Shown: positions 22,481 to 32,659 of the stretch, one piece after another
Numbering within the stretch: position 1 is the first letter of the stretch
Layout: every line of letters begins with the position of its first letter
Assembly: GCA_039545355.1 (NCBI GenBank)
Contig: BCJJ01000002.1
Location: 2,017,518 to 2,081,517 of the forward strand
Source: Trichosporon coremiiforme
Lineage: Eukaryota; Basidiomycota; Tremellomycetes; Trichosporonales; Trichosporonaceae
Reading direction: 5' to 3'
DNA length: 64,000 bases
The notes under the pieces: model-generated
Seen by the model: only the letters and a program-made list of their open reading frames with translations
Databases searched by the model: none
Told to the model about the DNA's origin: nothing
Translations under genes and position numbers: made by a program

Positions 22481-23107
22481 TCAGAGCTCGCCAGGCATGT
22501 GTGACTCCACTTCACCTTTCCTTGGCGGAAGCGGAGGAGGGATTGGTCTGCGCTTCATGTACGGCACACTGTGCTCGACGGAGAGTCCACAGCCAACGTC
22601 GGACGCAGCAGGGGAAGATCCATGCTCCGGCGCCGCTGCTTGCTTCTTGTTTGTCTCAACCGCGACCTCCAGCTCGTCATAGGTCTTGCCGCCAATGTCT
22701 GCGATGAACGACGCTTCAAGCGCGGAGTTCTTGCTGAAAAAAGGTGGCGAGAACAGTTTGTTCGCGCGTGTCGCCGCCATCCTCCTCATGCGCGCCATGC
22801 TCACTGAAAGGCAAGACGGTCCAGAGCACCGTCGCTGATGCGGCGGTGACGACGACTGTGCCCCACACGACGAGTGCGATGCCGACTGCTGGCGTGCTCA
22901 TGCAAGTTTCTGGTAGCTGGAGAGGAAGACGCGCACAGGATGGATCTCGTCAACCTTCTGATAGCACGACCGACAGAGATCAAACTTTGTGCAAGAGACG
23001 CATTTGTATCGATTTCGGAATGGAGTGCTGTGGCAGATGGTGCACTCCTGCGTCCTCAGCGTATTCTGCCGTCAGTTCCATTCCATCGTAGAATAACTCA
23101 CCGACAT
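22481..23107 (-). CDS. Small ZZ-type zinc finger protein (model uncertain downstream of the finger)
   Basis: The ATG at 23107 is followed by one more codon and a 36-nt intron with a standard ctgac branch (23101-23066), so the first coding exon is 6 nt. Exon 2 (23065-22937) encodes the ZZ core: ECTICHS, RYKCVSC, FDLCRSC, then VDEIHP. This fits the Cys pairs of a ZZ finger, a ubiquitin/SUMO or histone-tail binding module. With a 51-nt GTGCGC intron (22936-22886) and exon 3 (22885-22481) the product is 179 aa, and the next residues supply the second ZZ His. Without that intron the frame stops at 22898 after 57 residues. A different frame at 22901-22806 encodes a strong membrane segment. Which form is real is unclear. 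The start codon lies about 40 bp from a CLU1 fragment, so the native promoter may be gone. Confidence 0.5.
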
Positions 23108-23149
23108 CGACCCAGCCCTCTGCGCCCCATATCTTCTCTACAAATGTAT

Positions 23150-24284
23150 GCCCCCCTCGACAGTGCTCGTGACTGGAGCGAGGAGATTCAGGGCGTCAAG
23201 GGGCTGCCCCACTCGAACATGCAGGAGCGCGTGTTCCGTGAGCGCATGGCCCAGAAGACCTGGTTCGAATTCACTCAGGCCTCGCTCCGCACCGTCATGG
23301 CCGTTGCTCGCGGCGATATGATTGCCCTCAACCCCAACGAGCCAGCTTGCTCGCACATGTGGCTCTCCTCAAACATCTTTGTGACCAAGGCCATCGACTC
23401 TATCGATGCTTATGCTCATCTCGTTGGTGACGCGGCCGCTTACGTCTCTTACGCCAAGGACGCTGAGGGTGCCTGCCTTCTCAACCGCCTCGATGTTGAT
23501 GGCATTCACCTCCTTGGCCACACTGTCATTGACTGGCAGGGTGAACGCTGGGTGTGCCAGTCGGTCCTTCCCGGCATCTTCTCCCGCCAGCAGCTCGCTC
23601 CCGTGGCCGAGGAGGCAGACAAGAAGGAGGACTGAGTCAAGGTTGATGGTGAGGCCGAGGCTCCCGAGCCTGCTGCCAACCCGCTCATCATCTACGGTGT
23701 GAACTCTGAGTAGACCTCCACGATCCACTGGGATGAGAAGACCCACCAGATCATGGAGAAGGTCGCCGTGCAGCAGCGTCTGGCCCTTCACAAGGTGTCG
23801 GCCGGTGGCGACGAGCACGAGTTCTACGCCTCCTCGGAGGTCAATGGCCTCCCTGGCTCTGATGGCCGTCGATACCTGCTCGACCTTCCCCACTTCAACC
23901 CCGTGGACGTCGAGTTCCTCGAGAAGGGCTACGGCGGCAAGCTTGCTGGCCTGACCAAGGACGAGGACGCGCCGACTTACCTCCACCGCATGACTCTTCT
24001 CCGTCCCGAGCTCGTCGAACTCTTCTGGGAGAGGGACATCAAGCCCTGGGCGCGCAAGATCGCCGGAAAACAGGCCGCCAAGAAGGCCGCTGACAAGGGG
24101 GAGGCCAAGGAGGACGAAGAGTCCAAGGAGGAGAAGGAGGGCGAGAAGAAGGAGAAGAAGGAGGAGCCAGAGATTGACCCTCTACCATTGCCAACCTCAA
24201 GGAATTTGAGCTCCGCTTCAACCCCGACGCCTTTGTTGACAGCATCCCGACCGACGGTGCCGAGGGCTTCGCCCCCGCCAAGTA
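23150..24284 (+). pseudogene. CLU1: Decayed internal fragment of CLU1 (clustered mitochondria protein)
   Basis: Reads as the CLU domain region of CLU1/eIF3-associated p135, a cytosolic mRNA-binding protein needed for mitochondrial distribution. Recognisable stretches are DSARDWSEEIQGVKGLPHSN, FVTKAIDSIDAYAHLVGDAA, LLGHTVIDWQGERWVCQSVL, PGIFSRQQ and GSDGRRYLLDLPHFNPVDVE. The frame is broken by TGA at 23633 (where TGG is expected), TAG at 23711, and a frameshift near 24180. After the frameshift it continues as KEFELRFNPDAFVDS and GAEGFAPAK. Both ends of the gene are absent. The right edge coincides with a TA and a Tc1-type terminal sequence. The left edge abuts the start of the ZZ-finger gene. 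It looks like a duplicated gene piece; an intact CLU1 is expected elsewhere in the genome. Confidence 0.85.
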
Positions 24285-25479
24285 CAGTGGGTGGTAAAAA
24301 GTGTTCGGACTCGAGAACGCCACGCGCCATCCTCCACTCTCCCAAATCACCTGGGACGCCCATAGCTCATGCAATACTTAACCTATGCATTCCATCTTTT
24401 GATATGTTGATTTGCTGCATTTCAACTATGTCTCATCCCCCCGAACGCGTTACAATCGCTTCAACAGCCGAGTTCCTCACGCCTTTCTCTTCCCAGAAGC
24501 GATTTGGTGTCTCTCGCTCTAGCTGCTTTGATTTCAAGAAGCGCTACGCCAATGGCTGGCCGCTACGCACCAAATCGACGTCAGGACGCCCCCCTAAGAT
24601 CCTCAAACCCCTCTAGCCCGAACTGGCCACTTTTGCGGGCAGGAACCACAGGGTTCCTCTCCACCAACTCGCCCTCCCGGTGAAGCCAGTCTGTGGCACC
24701 ACCATGTCTGTCAAAACCCTGCGCAAATACCTCTCCAAAACCAAGATGAAGCGCCTCCAGGCAAGATGAAAGCCTTTCCTGCCCCCCCCCCTCCCATCAA
24801 TATCCTACACTGCAGATGGATCAGGGAGGTCGCCAAAGTGAACTGGGATGCTGTAACTTGGACAGAGGGGGCCAGTGTGGCGCTCACACAGCATGGTCCT
24901 GTCTAGGTTATATGTACAAAGGAAGAACGTTTCCCTGACCGCAACCTGACCCCTGCCATTAGAAAGAGATCTCGCCTGTTTGTCTGGGGAGCTATCTACA
25001 AAGGTGGACGGTCCAAGCTGGTCCGGCTGGGGAGGGAGGATGAGCAGGAGAAAAAGCAGAAGAAAGGCAAGAAAAAGTTGAAAAAGAAGTGTGACACCAC
25101 TGCTTAAGTTATGATTGATTCTGTCTGCAAGACTGAGCTCAATCGGATGTGGAAAGTTCAGAGGAGGTGCTAGAGGCGCTACGGAGTGCAGGGCTGGATT
25201 GTGGAGGTCAATGCCAAGGTGCACAAGACCAAGGAAACGGTCAAGTGCTGCAGGGAGCCTGGTCTCAAGATGCTCTTTCACTCCCCCAACTCTCCTGACC
25301 TGAATCCCATTGAAAACGTCTGGTCTATGCTCAAGAAACGTCTGCAGGCGATAGAGGACCTTCAGAAAAACAAGTATGTGCTTCAGGACGTTGTTCAGCG
25401 TGAGTGGCAAGCCATACCACAAGAAGACATTGATAATACTATAGATTATCTAGCTCAGGAGGGAAAGGGCCCTCCGTAG
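24285..25479 (+). mobile_element. Degenerate Tc1/mariner DNA transposon
   Basis: Begins after a TA with CAGTGGGTGGTAAAAAGTG, which matches the usual look of fungal Tc1 terminal repeats. Transposase remnants on the + strand are a helix-turn-helix part with TSGRPPKILKPL (24436-24616), a second HTH-like part, and a DDE C-terminal part (25186-25479) with HSPNSPDLNPIENVW. Spacing from the expected second catalytic Asp to the Glu of PIE is 34 residues (DD34E, Tc1 subgroup). That Asp position now reads Val in the EVNAKVH segment, and there are several in-frame stops, so the enzyme is dead. I could not find a matching right terminal repeat, so the right boundary is the end of coding homology only. 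Confidence 0.82.
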
Positions 25480-26218
25480 CAATCGGGGTGGTGGGACTAA
25501 GTGGTGGTAGCTACATGCATATGCTTCGGGAAACCAGTAAATGAAATACGCATTCATAACATAGCCAAAGATGAGCATCATGCATGCAGTGGTTGGTAGG
25601 TGTTTCATCACGAGGTAAGAGCCACGTCGCCGATGACCTCGAAAACTGGCGTTTCCTTATTACCACCAGCTGTACCTTCGGTTCCCTCCGTGAAATCGTG
25701 AGCTCGGCATGTTGCAAGGATAGTAGAGGGGGTTGAGCTGCCAGCTCAGCCTACCCAGATCCCAATGGTTAAAGCTAGTTGGCAGCTGAACAGTCGTTGA
25801 TGGATAATGATCAAATCCATCAACAACTGCTCTGATGACATTGAGCTTTCGCCAGGTGGCCAACCAATTGTCCATGACGTTGAGTCACCCTGTCCTAGAT
25901 GCCTGAATCCGGGGTAGTGGATATCCGCATATCCGAGAGTATGCTCCGATGCATCCATGGCCTTTTATCTCCAGCATGTCGCTGTGATCGCTGGGGCAAC
26001 GGAACAGACGACAGGAAAGATGGATGAGCTGCAGTCGCACAATATTGTACCTGCTGTTTATCAAGTGGCCAACATAAGAACCAGTGAAACCAGCCGATAC
26101 GTGCTTCTACTTTAGAATGAACTGCATCCCAAGCAACTTTATCTCATGTCTTTTACTCTAACTTTTTCCTATCCTTTTCCTTTATTATACGCGGTAGTTA
26201 TCAGCGGCTCAGCGTTAT
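25480..26218. other. AT-richer spacer with unassigned reading-frame remnants
   Basis: About 740 bases to the right of the transposon. Two overlapping minus-strand frames (25660-25958) have protein-like composition (for example RHLGQGDSTSWTIGWPPGES and LSWQLNPLYYPC) but I do not recognise them. No CLU1 sequence resumes here. Confidence 0.4.
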
Positions 26219-27444
26219 TTACTTGGCACCGCCCCAGAGCTTGTTGAGAGCGCCCTGGACGCCGCCGTGACTAGCGAAGAGTTGGTCGGCGTTCTTGCGG
26301 CCGTTGACGTCGGCGAACGCCTTGAACTGGGGCCTAGCAACGTTCTCGTCAAGGATCCTGGCCTGCCTGAGGCCCTCCTTGAGAGGCGCGTAGGGGTAGT
26401 CGGAGCCAAAGACAACCTTGTCGGGAGTGGTGAGGTCCAGGAGGCCAGTGAGGGCCGTCTCGTGGGTCGCGAGCGCCGTGTCAAAGTAGAAGAGCTTGAA
26501 GCCGTCAAGGCTGTGAAATTTGGTCAGCAACTGTAATCTCTCGAAGTGATATGCACACCACCTGTGCGGTACTCACATCTCCTGCTTGGACTTGAGGTTG
26601 GAGAGTTCAGAGCCGAGACCAATACGGTCAGCAATGTAGGGGACAGTGCCGCCCGAGTGGGCGAGGATGACCTTGAACTTGCGGTCCTTGGTGATCATGT
26701 CGGAAAGGATGAGCGAGACGCAGGCACGAGTGGTAGCCTGAGGGTAGTCAACCCAAGGCTGGGGCAGGACATCGGCGATCAGGGTGGGCTTGATGATCTG
26801 CGACGAGGGGTGCGCGAAGACGACAGCAGAGTACTGGTCGAGCTTGTCCCAGATAGGCTTGAAGCTCTTGTCACCGATGAGCCTGGCGGGTGCGTGAGTT
26901 TTGGTTCCCCTGTCTCTGCATGCGCAGAACTCACTTCTCGCCGTAAGTGGTCATGGTGACAACGCCGGGCGCCTTGAGCTCTCCCATGACATAGTCAATC
27001 TCTGCCAGAGTGCCCTCGAGGTCGTTCCAGTCGGGAAGGTTACCGAAGAAGGCGAAGCGGTCAGGCCTCTGCTGGCAGAGGGCCTTGACCTCGTCGTTGC
27101 ACTTGCGCGCGAGCTCACGGCCCTCCTTGCACGGGCCAAGGACAGAGGGACCAGGCGAGGTAACGGACAGGAATCCGACAGCGACCTTGAGCTGATCGGC
27201 AGCATCAACGGCCGACTCGATCGACCAATCGGGGAGATGCCAGCCCGAGGGGTCACCGGTCTTCTCAACGACCTTGCGGTACGAGGGCTGTGGAAGAAGT
27301 TAGGACCTGGTACCTCTCTGGAATCGGAGGAAAGATGCAAGGGCCCTGGACTTGACAACAAATGCCACAAACTTTCCATGGGACCTTGCTTTCTGCCTCC
27401 CTACTTACGGGAACAATATGGACATGGGTGTCGACGCGAGACAT
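26219..27444 (-). CDS. Amidohydrolase-family metal-dependent hydrolase/decarboxylase (ACMSD / 6-methylsalicylate decarboxylase-like)
   Basis: Four exons: 27444-27409, 27287-26935, 26882-26577 and 26510-26219 (328 aa). The N-terminal VDTHVHIVP provides the metal-binding HxH. Other likely ligands are the His of FAHPSS, the His of ILAHSGGT and the Asp of VFGSDYPY. These fit the amidohydro_2 barrel of the ACMSD-type decarboxylases, which remove CO2 from aromatic or muconate-like acids using a divalent metal. The N-terminal region (ADQLKVAVGFLSVTSPGP) resembles fungal 6-methylsalicylate-decarboxylase-like members. The substrate is not determinable. A TATA box 80 bases upstream suggests inducible expression. 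No partner aromatic-degradation genes are adjacent. Confidence 0.85.
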
Positions 27445-29676
27445 GATTGATGAGGTTGGTTTGGATTGCGGTAGCGTAGAGGTACGAGATGAGGACCAAG
27501 GAACCCGAAAGCCCTAGTCCTTTATATACACGTCTGGGATTGCACGTATAGTATGAGCACACAACTAGCGAACTAAGATGGATCCCCGGGGGATTGATGG
27601 ACGTCACTCTGTGCCATCATCGATAAGGACGTACGTTGCCGCGTTGCCGCGTTCCCAGGTTACCGAGGCTCCGACCGAGGTGACACTGCGGTGGAAAGTG
27701 CTCGCAATCCTAGACATAGCCCCAAGGATCTATTCTGTGCTGCGTCCTGACTGCTGAGCTGAAGATAAACCCACTATCCCTCATTGGAAACCTCGTGTGC
27801 CAGGTTTTGAGAATCCTCGCTCGACTTCCGACTACGTATGCTGGAACGACATGCGAGGCCATGAGGCCTAGACAAGATCTAATCTGGATAATGTACTCTC
27901 CGTAAACGCCCCGCCGCCTCAGTAACCAAGAGTGCCAGAGTACAAAGAGTCCGGCATAAAGCAAACTCCGGCAGACTGCTGCAAACCTGATGGAATCGTT
28001 TGGATGATCTGTACCCTCTAGACGTCATGCACGGTAAGCGGCGTGGAGATACTACGGGGCGGTGGCTGGAGAATTGGCTGGATAGGGTGGGCCGGGGCCA
28101 GAGTGGTTGGTGGCCCGTCCAGGCAACGAACAGGCAGCAGCGACAAGGACGGGACGGATAGATGGGGATGGATCATGGTGGACTGATATCGATTGATGGA
28201 TTGCTGAATTCTCATGTCGCCGACACTCTACCAGTGTAGCAGCTGAGCTAGACTACCTGACGTCATATGAAAGTCAACCCGACGCTAACCGGCTGATCGT
28301 AACTGCCAATCTCTTGTCATCCCTCGTGTTGAGGTGGATAGATGCTTGAGATGCTCGATAATGGAAATACAATGTGCGACGTGAAACTGAGCGGGATACC
28401 CGGCACAGCGATTAGGTGGGCGGCTACTGGACACGCAAGAAGATAGCGTTTGGGTTGCGATACTTCGGTACCTGAGGCATCCCCCCTGATAATGTGGGCT
28501 ACGCGCTGGAAGAGTTCCATACTGTGTGTCTCGAGTTTTCCGTGGAGCTAACAAAGAAAGTGACTCTGAGGGGTAGCCTACTCAGGCTCCACTCTGTATC
28601 AGGAGTACCAACAAGCACGATTCTGAGTATGCTCCTGTTTGGTCCACCTGCTCCGATGGAGCGGATAGTCCTGGATTTGCCGCCTCAGTTGCACTTGGAT
28701 CCTCAGGAGTGACAGATTGGGCCTCGCCCTCGTTTGAGTGCAACATATGGCCCGCAGCAGCACCAGCAGCCAGACCGGCGTTGCGCCAGCTGCAACCTCA
28801 CATTGATGCAGGGAGGGAAAACCTTTGACTGGCTCGGGGCTGGCGGTCGCAGGGCGGAATCGGTCGAATGGGTTAGTTGATCGCTGGGAAGTACCAGTCA
28901 TCTCGGGGCTCAAGGTGCGCGTTACGGGTACCGACGGTGTGCCAGCGACAATGGAAGCAGGAGAGGTAGGCTGTGGGATGTGTGGCTGTGCGACAGCTTC
29001 ACGAGTAGCTGCTATGGCCGCTAGGGCCTTGGCAGCGTCCAGTTCTGTTTCCGCCTCACGCACTTGATTCTGAACGCGGTGGGGGAGAACCGAACGAAGG
29101 AGCTGAGACTGGATGAGGCAGTGGAGGAGTTTGAGGACAGCAACGACGACGAGGAGACGCAGCCGAATGGCAATGGAGCACCAGCGCAGGGCAATGGCCA
29201 GGCAAGACTACTGCATCTACCTCCCAGCGTAGGGACTGGCAAAGAGGATCAAGCCCGTGTGATTGAGTCGTTTGAGCGCGCGGTGCTCGAGCTCTTTATC
29301 AATGGCCTCGATGTGAGCACCGAACCCGCCGTCTTCATCACCGTCCCATGCAGCCTCATTACCGAGATTGTCAAACAGACCGTCGAGAGTGAATGCCTGG
29401 CTCAGCGTATAGAGAATCTTGGCGTCGCCAACTTGCTCGCCTTCCATTGCCTCGTCGTCACCGCTTTTCACCTTTGGTGCCGGGGCATACAGTGAGGCTG
29501 CTCATGACATACCGAGCCCTCCAATAATGCTCCTCGGCGGTCAAGTAAAGTTAGCAGAGCTACTGCTAAACAAGCTTGGAAGAACGCGAGCGAACGTGTC
29601 TTTGCGAAAATGGCATTATCCATCCTTATCCATCTCACGTCCAGCACAATGTCCTTCCTCCGTGCAAGCGCCTGCC
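27445..29676. other. Gene-poor spacer with unassigned frames at 28.6-29.5 kb
   Basis: 2.2 kb without a recognised gene. The part next to 27444 is the amidohydrolase promoter. Minus-strand frames at 28599-29063 (helical REAETELDAAKALAAIAATR) and 29217-29471 (acidic, with YTLSQAFTLDGLFDNLGNEA) have protein-like composition but match no family I know, and I could not join them with standard introns. They may be a lineage-specific or decayed gene. Confidence 0.4.
27520..27528 (-). promoter_or_regulatory. TATA box of the amidohydrolase gene
   Basis: TATATAAAG on the minus strand, about 80 bases before the ATG at 27444. Confidence 0.6.
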
Positions 29677-31056
29677 TCACTCGCCAGCTTCGAAGTCTTC
29701 ACACGTCCCCGGCAGCGAGGGAGCAGTTCCTGAACGCGACGCCAGAGAACTGCTGACGCTGCTGCTGGCAGGCGCACCCCCCGATCTGCGCTGGTTGTCA
29801 CTCTCGCTCTTCTCATACGAAGGCGGCTGGTCACCGGGCTCTTCGGCATCCACGGTCACCGGCGCATAGGCTGGCCTGTGGCTCCACTTGGCGTGGATCT
29901 CTTTCTCCTGGCGAACGACCTCCGGGGTGATGTCCAAGGCAGTGCCAGATCCGAACATCCCCGTGCGGTTGGGCGGGAGAGGCTTAAGGACGTGGTGGCC
30001 GAAGAGGTGCTGACGCTTCTCGAGGTCGTGCGCCCTGGAGGTCAGCCATACCGCCGAGACACGGACATTCGGTAAGTGGCCCGGCGCTCGGGTCACCCTG
30101 CGCTTCTACTCACCACATAGCAGCACCGATGCGGTTCGACACAGAGAACAGCAGACCGATGATCGGCAGACTTTCAAGCCAAGAGGCGATGAAACCGAAA
30201 GCTGCGGTCAGTTCAAACGGAAGCGTTTTAGCTCACCTCGGTATCCCCACTTGCGCTCCTCAATCCAAGTCCATGTTTCCTGGTTGTCCATCTTTTTCAT
30301 CCTGAAGTACGGTTGGTGCAGCACCTCGGCGGCCTGGAGGGCACGCAGAGTAGAGAAGAAAATGGGCGCAATAAGCGGCAGCGTCGGCGACAGAGGAAGC
30401 AGGATGACTGCACGTCAGTATCTGGTACCCGATATTCACTCACAATTCTTGATGACGATCTTGCTGGGCCACCACAGAAGCCACTTGACCCACTTCTCCT
30501 GATGGTGCGTCGGACCGCGTAGCCGTCCGAAGAGCTTCCTCTCGGAGGTGGTTGGCTTGGGAGGATCCTGCCATTCCTCGACGTACCCTTGGTTCCAGAA
30601 CTCGGCCGGCTTGCCCCTGCTCTGGACAGTCAGGTTGAAGGCACGGGACCGGGCGATTCGGAGATTCTTGATGATGAAGAATCGCATGATCGATCCGAGC
30701 TGAGGAAGCAGGATGAGGAGATGCGTGTCTGAAGCCATGTTCAGCGCTCATCCGGGTACTGCCAGGAAGGTATAGGCATCGGTTGATTGCTTACAGAATA
30801 AGAGGTCTATGTTGATCGAGAGCGAGCCATGACCCAGCGTCACGGTGCCCGTCTTCCCCCGCAGGACGAACTTCTTGACAACCCAGTCCATGATCTCCCA
30901 TCCCAAGATCGCGTAGGCACCGCTGACGACCGCACCACGGACGGACGCATGCTTGACCTTGGCATAGACGGGCTCGCGAATGGATGGGTCCGTCAGCAGT
31001 CGGTACAGACCGACAACGGAGTAGGCCGGAGGGAAGCTCAAGAGCTCAGTCGGCAT
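29677..31056 (-). CDS. Multi-pass membrane protein of the Lds1/Lds2/Rrt8 (EI24-like) family
   Basis: Five exons: 31056-30795, 30728-30444, 30407-30237, 30201-30114 and 30034-29677 (387 aa). Yeast relatives are lipid-droplet or outer-spore-wall proteins (Lds1, Lds2, Rrt8). The basis for this call is overall layout plus recognisable segments: N-terminal FPPAYSVVGLYRLLTDPSIR, and after two hydrophobic hairpins SNRIGAAMWAHDLEKRQHLF. Hydrophobic segments fall at about residues 45-65, 85-115, 180-205 and 245-270. The last 100 residues are hydrophilic, Ser/Pro-rich and acidic, likely cytosolic. The biochemical role is unknown in the family. The family call is moderately sure; membrane localisation is well supported. 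Confidence 0.75.
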
Positions 31057-32281
31057 GCTGCTAAGACTCGAAGACTCGAACCGGTACTGGTCGTAGTCGC
31101 CGTGGTCGATCGATCCTAAACTTGGCCGAGGTCGATGGAGGAAGGGAGGACCGGCGGCCGTGTGCGGGGTGAAGACAGGCCGAACGATCTCAACGATACG
31201 AGGTGGAAGACTGCCAAGTGCGTGAAGGAGTGACTGCCGAGATGTGCAGTGGACTGCTATGCAGGAAAGGTGCGAATGCGCTGCAGGGCAAGGTTCGCAG
31301 CAACGCGAGCTACGCGAGACGATGTGCGGATCTTGGCACGTGACGTCAATGACGAGTCTTTGTCGATGGACCGGCTCCGAAGGATGTTTCAGATTCGGCG
31401 GTGTACACAACACCACATTCCGCTCTCTTCACAATCACGTCCGAGATCACCCCCCACCTCGTCACGCGATGGCCGCGACCCTGTGAAACGCACTGACAGG
31501 CTCCCAGACTTTTCCTCGCCTCCTTCGCCTTACCCAGCTCGGCGGCCATCCCAGCTGACACAGGCCGCTGCATTGTCCTCCACCCGGCGGAGTCTGGATC
31601 ATCCTGTCTGAACAAGGAAGCGCTTGAAAGGTTTCGAGGGCCATCAAAGCTGTTCACAGGAATATTATCCTAGAGAACATGGCCCCAGCCCTAGCTGATT
31701 GAGACATCGATTCTCGGGCGCTTTGGCATCCTTGGGAGCGGCTCTCGGAGTTTTCCTCGTTGACGGCTAATACCTAACCATCACTGACCATCTGACAGAT
31801 CTTAGCCCAGCTTGCAGCGGAAGACCTGGAAAGAGTTTTTCACGAGCGGGAAGCACCCCAGAATCTGGGAGAGATACCGAGGTACGTGCGCCTGCGTTCT
31901 GAGCATGCAGTATTTTCTGCCACGGTCTGTGCCTGTGCACGCTCCTGGTACCTGCACACTTCGCGCTCTCGCCTCGTGTATTCTCGCAGGAAGATATCAC
32001 ATCGATGCGAGCTCCGGAGACTTTTGCGTGCTGTGCGCTGAGGATGCGGCGAGGGTGTAAAGGGAGCAAGGGCACGAGGATCAGATGGACAAGGCATCCA
32101 GGACGTCTGCACAAGGTATAAAAGAAGACCCTCGACTCTATCCACATCTCGTTCTCCATCCTCTTTTGTCCATCACCTACTTCCCTTCACGGTCTACACC
32201 GCGGCGGCTGGCCCGCTCCTGTCGACCACATTTAACCTTCAAAGCCTCCTACGGTACACCACATAACCTAAACAAACAAAA
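31057..32281. other. Divergent promoter region, Lds/Rrt8-like gene and secreted protein gene
   Basis: 1.2 kb. The right end has a TATA box and A/C-rich leader for the secreted protein gene. No other gene is supported. Confidence 0.5.
32118..32125 (+). promoter_or_regulatory. TATA box of the secreted DPBB protein gene
   Basis: TATAAAAG, 157-164 bases before the ATG at 32282. The leader ends in an A-rich ACAAACAAAAATG start context (A at -3), typical of a highly translated fungal mRNA. Confidence 0.7.
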
Positions 32282-32613
32282 ATGCGTCTCTCCACCTTCG
32301 CCATCGCGGCGCTTCTCCCCGCTGCTGCCTTGGCAGCTCCGATCAAGATCGAGTCTGGAGCCATCGTGGCCCGCGACTCCGCCGATCTCGGCAAGAATAG
32401 CCACCCGGCCGTCTACCGTCTCCGCAAGCGTGAGAATTGGGGTGGCGACGGCAGCGACAACAAGTGCACTCGCAAGGGCCACCGCAAGGCGGACTGGAAG
32501 GGCAAGCACGACCCCGCCAGCTCCAACTACGACCCCGATGCCGACAAGTCGTGGCGCCACCACGGCGACCACGGCAACGGCAAGTCCTGGGACAAGCACG
32601 AGAGTGCCGACTC

Positions 32614-32659
<46 letters not shown>

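Noticed and set aside
22898..23107. A 57-residue ZZ microprotein as the final model
   Set aside because: A 51-nt intron extends the frame by 134 codons and supplies the second ZZ histidine, so the longer model is preferred, though not proven.
22874..23149. N-terminal part of the open frame running into the CLU1 fragment (frame opens at 22874)
   Set aside because: The first about 90 codons are antisense to the ZZ gene and do not resemble CLU1; homology starts near 23150.
25440..25520. Right terminal repeat of the Tc1 element
   Set aside because: The GTGGTGGTAG strings here are not the reverse complement of the left terminus.
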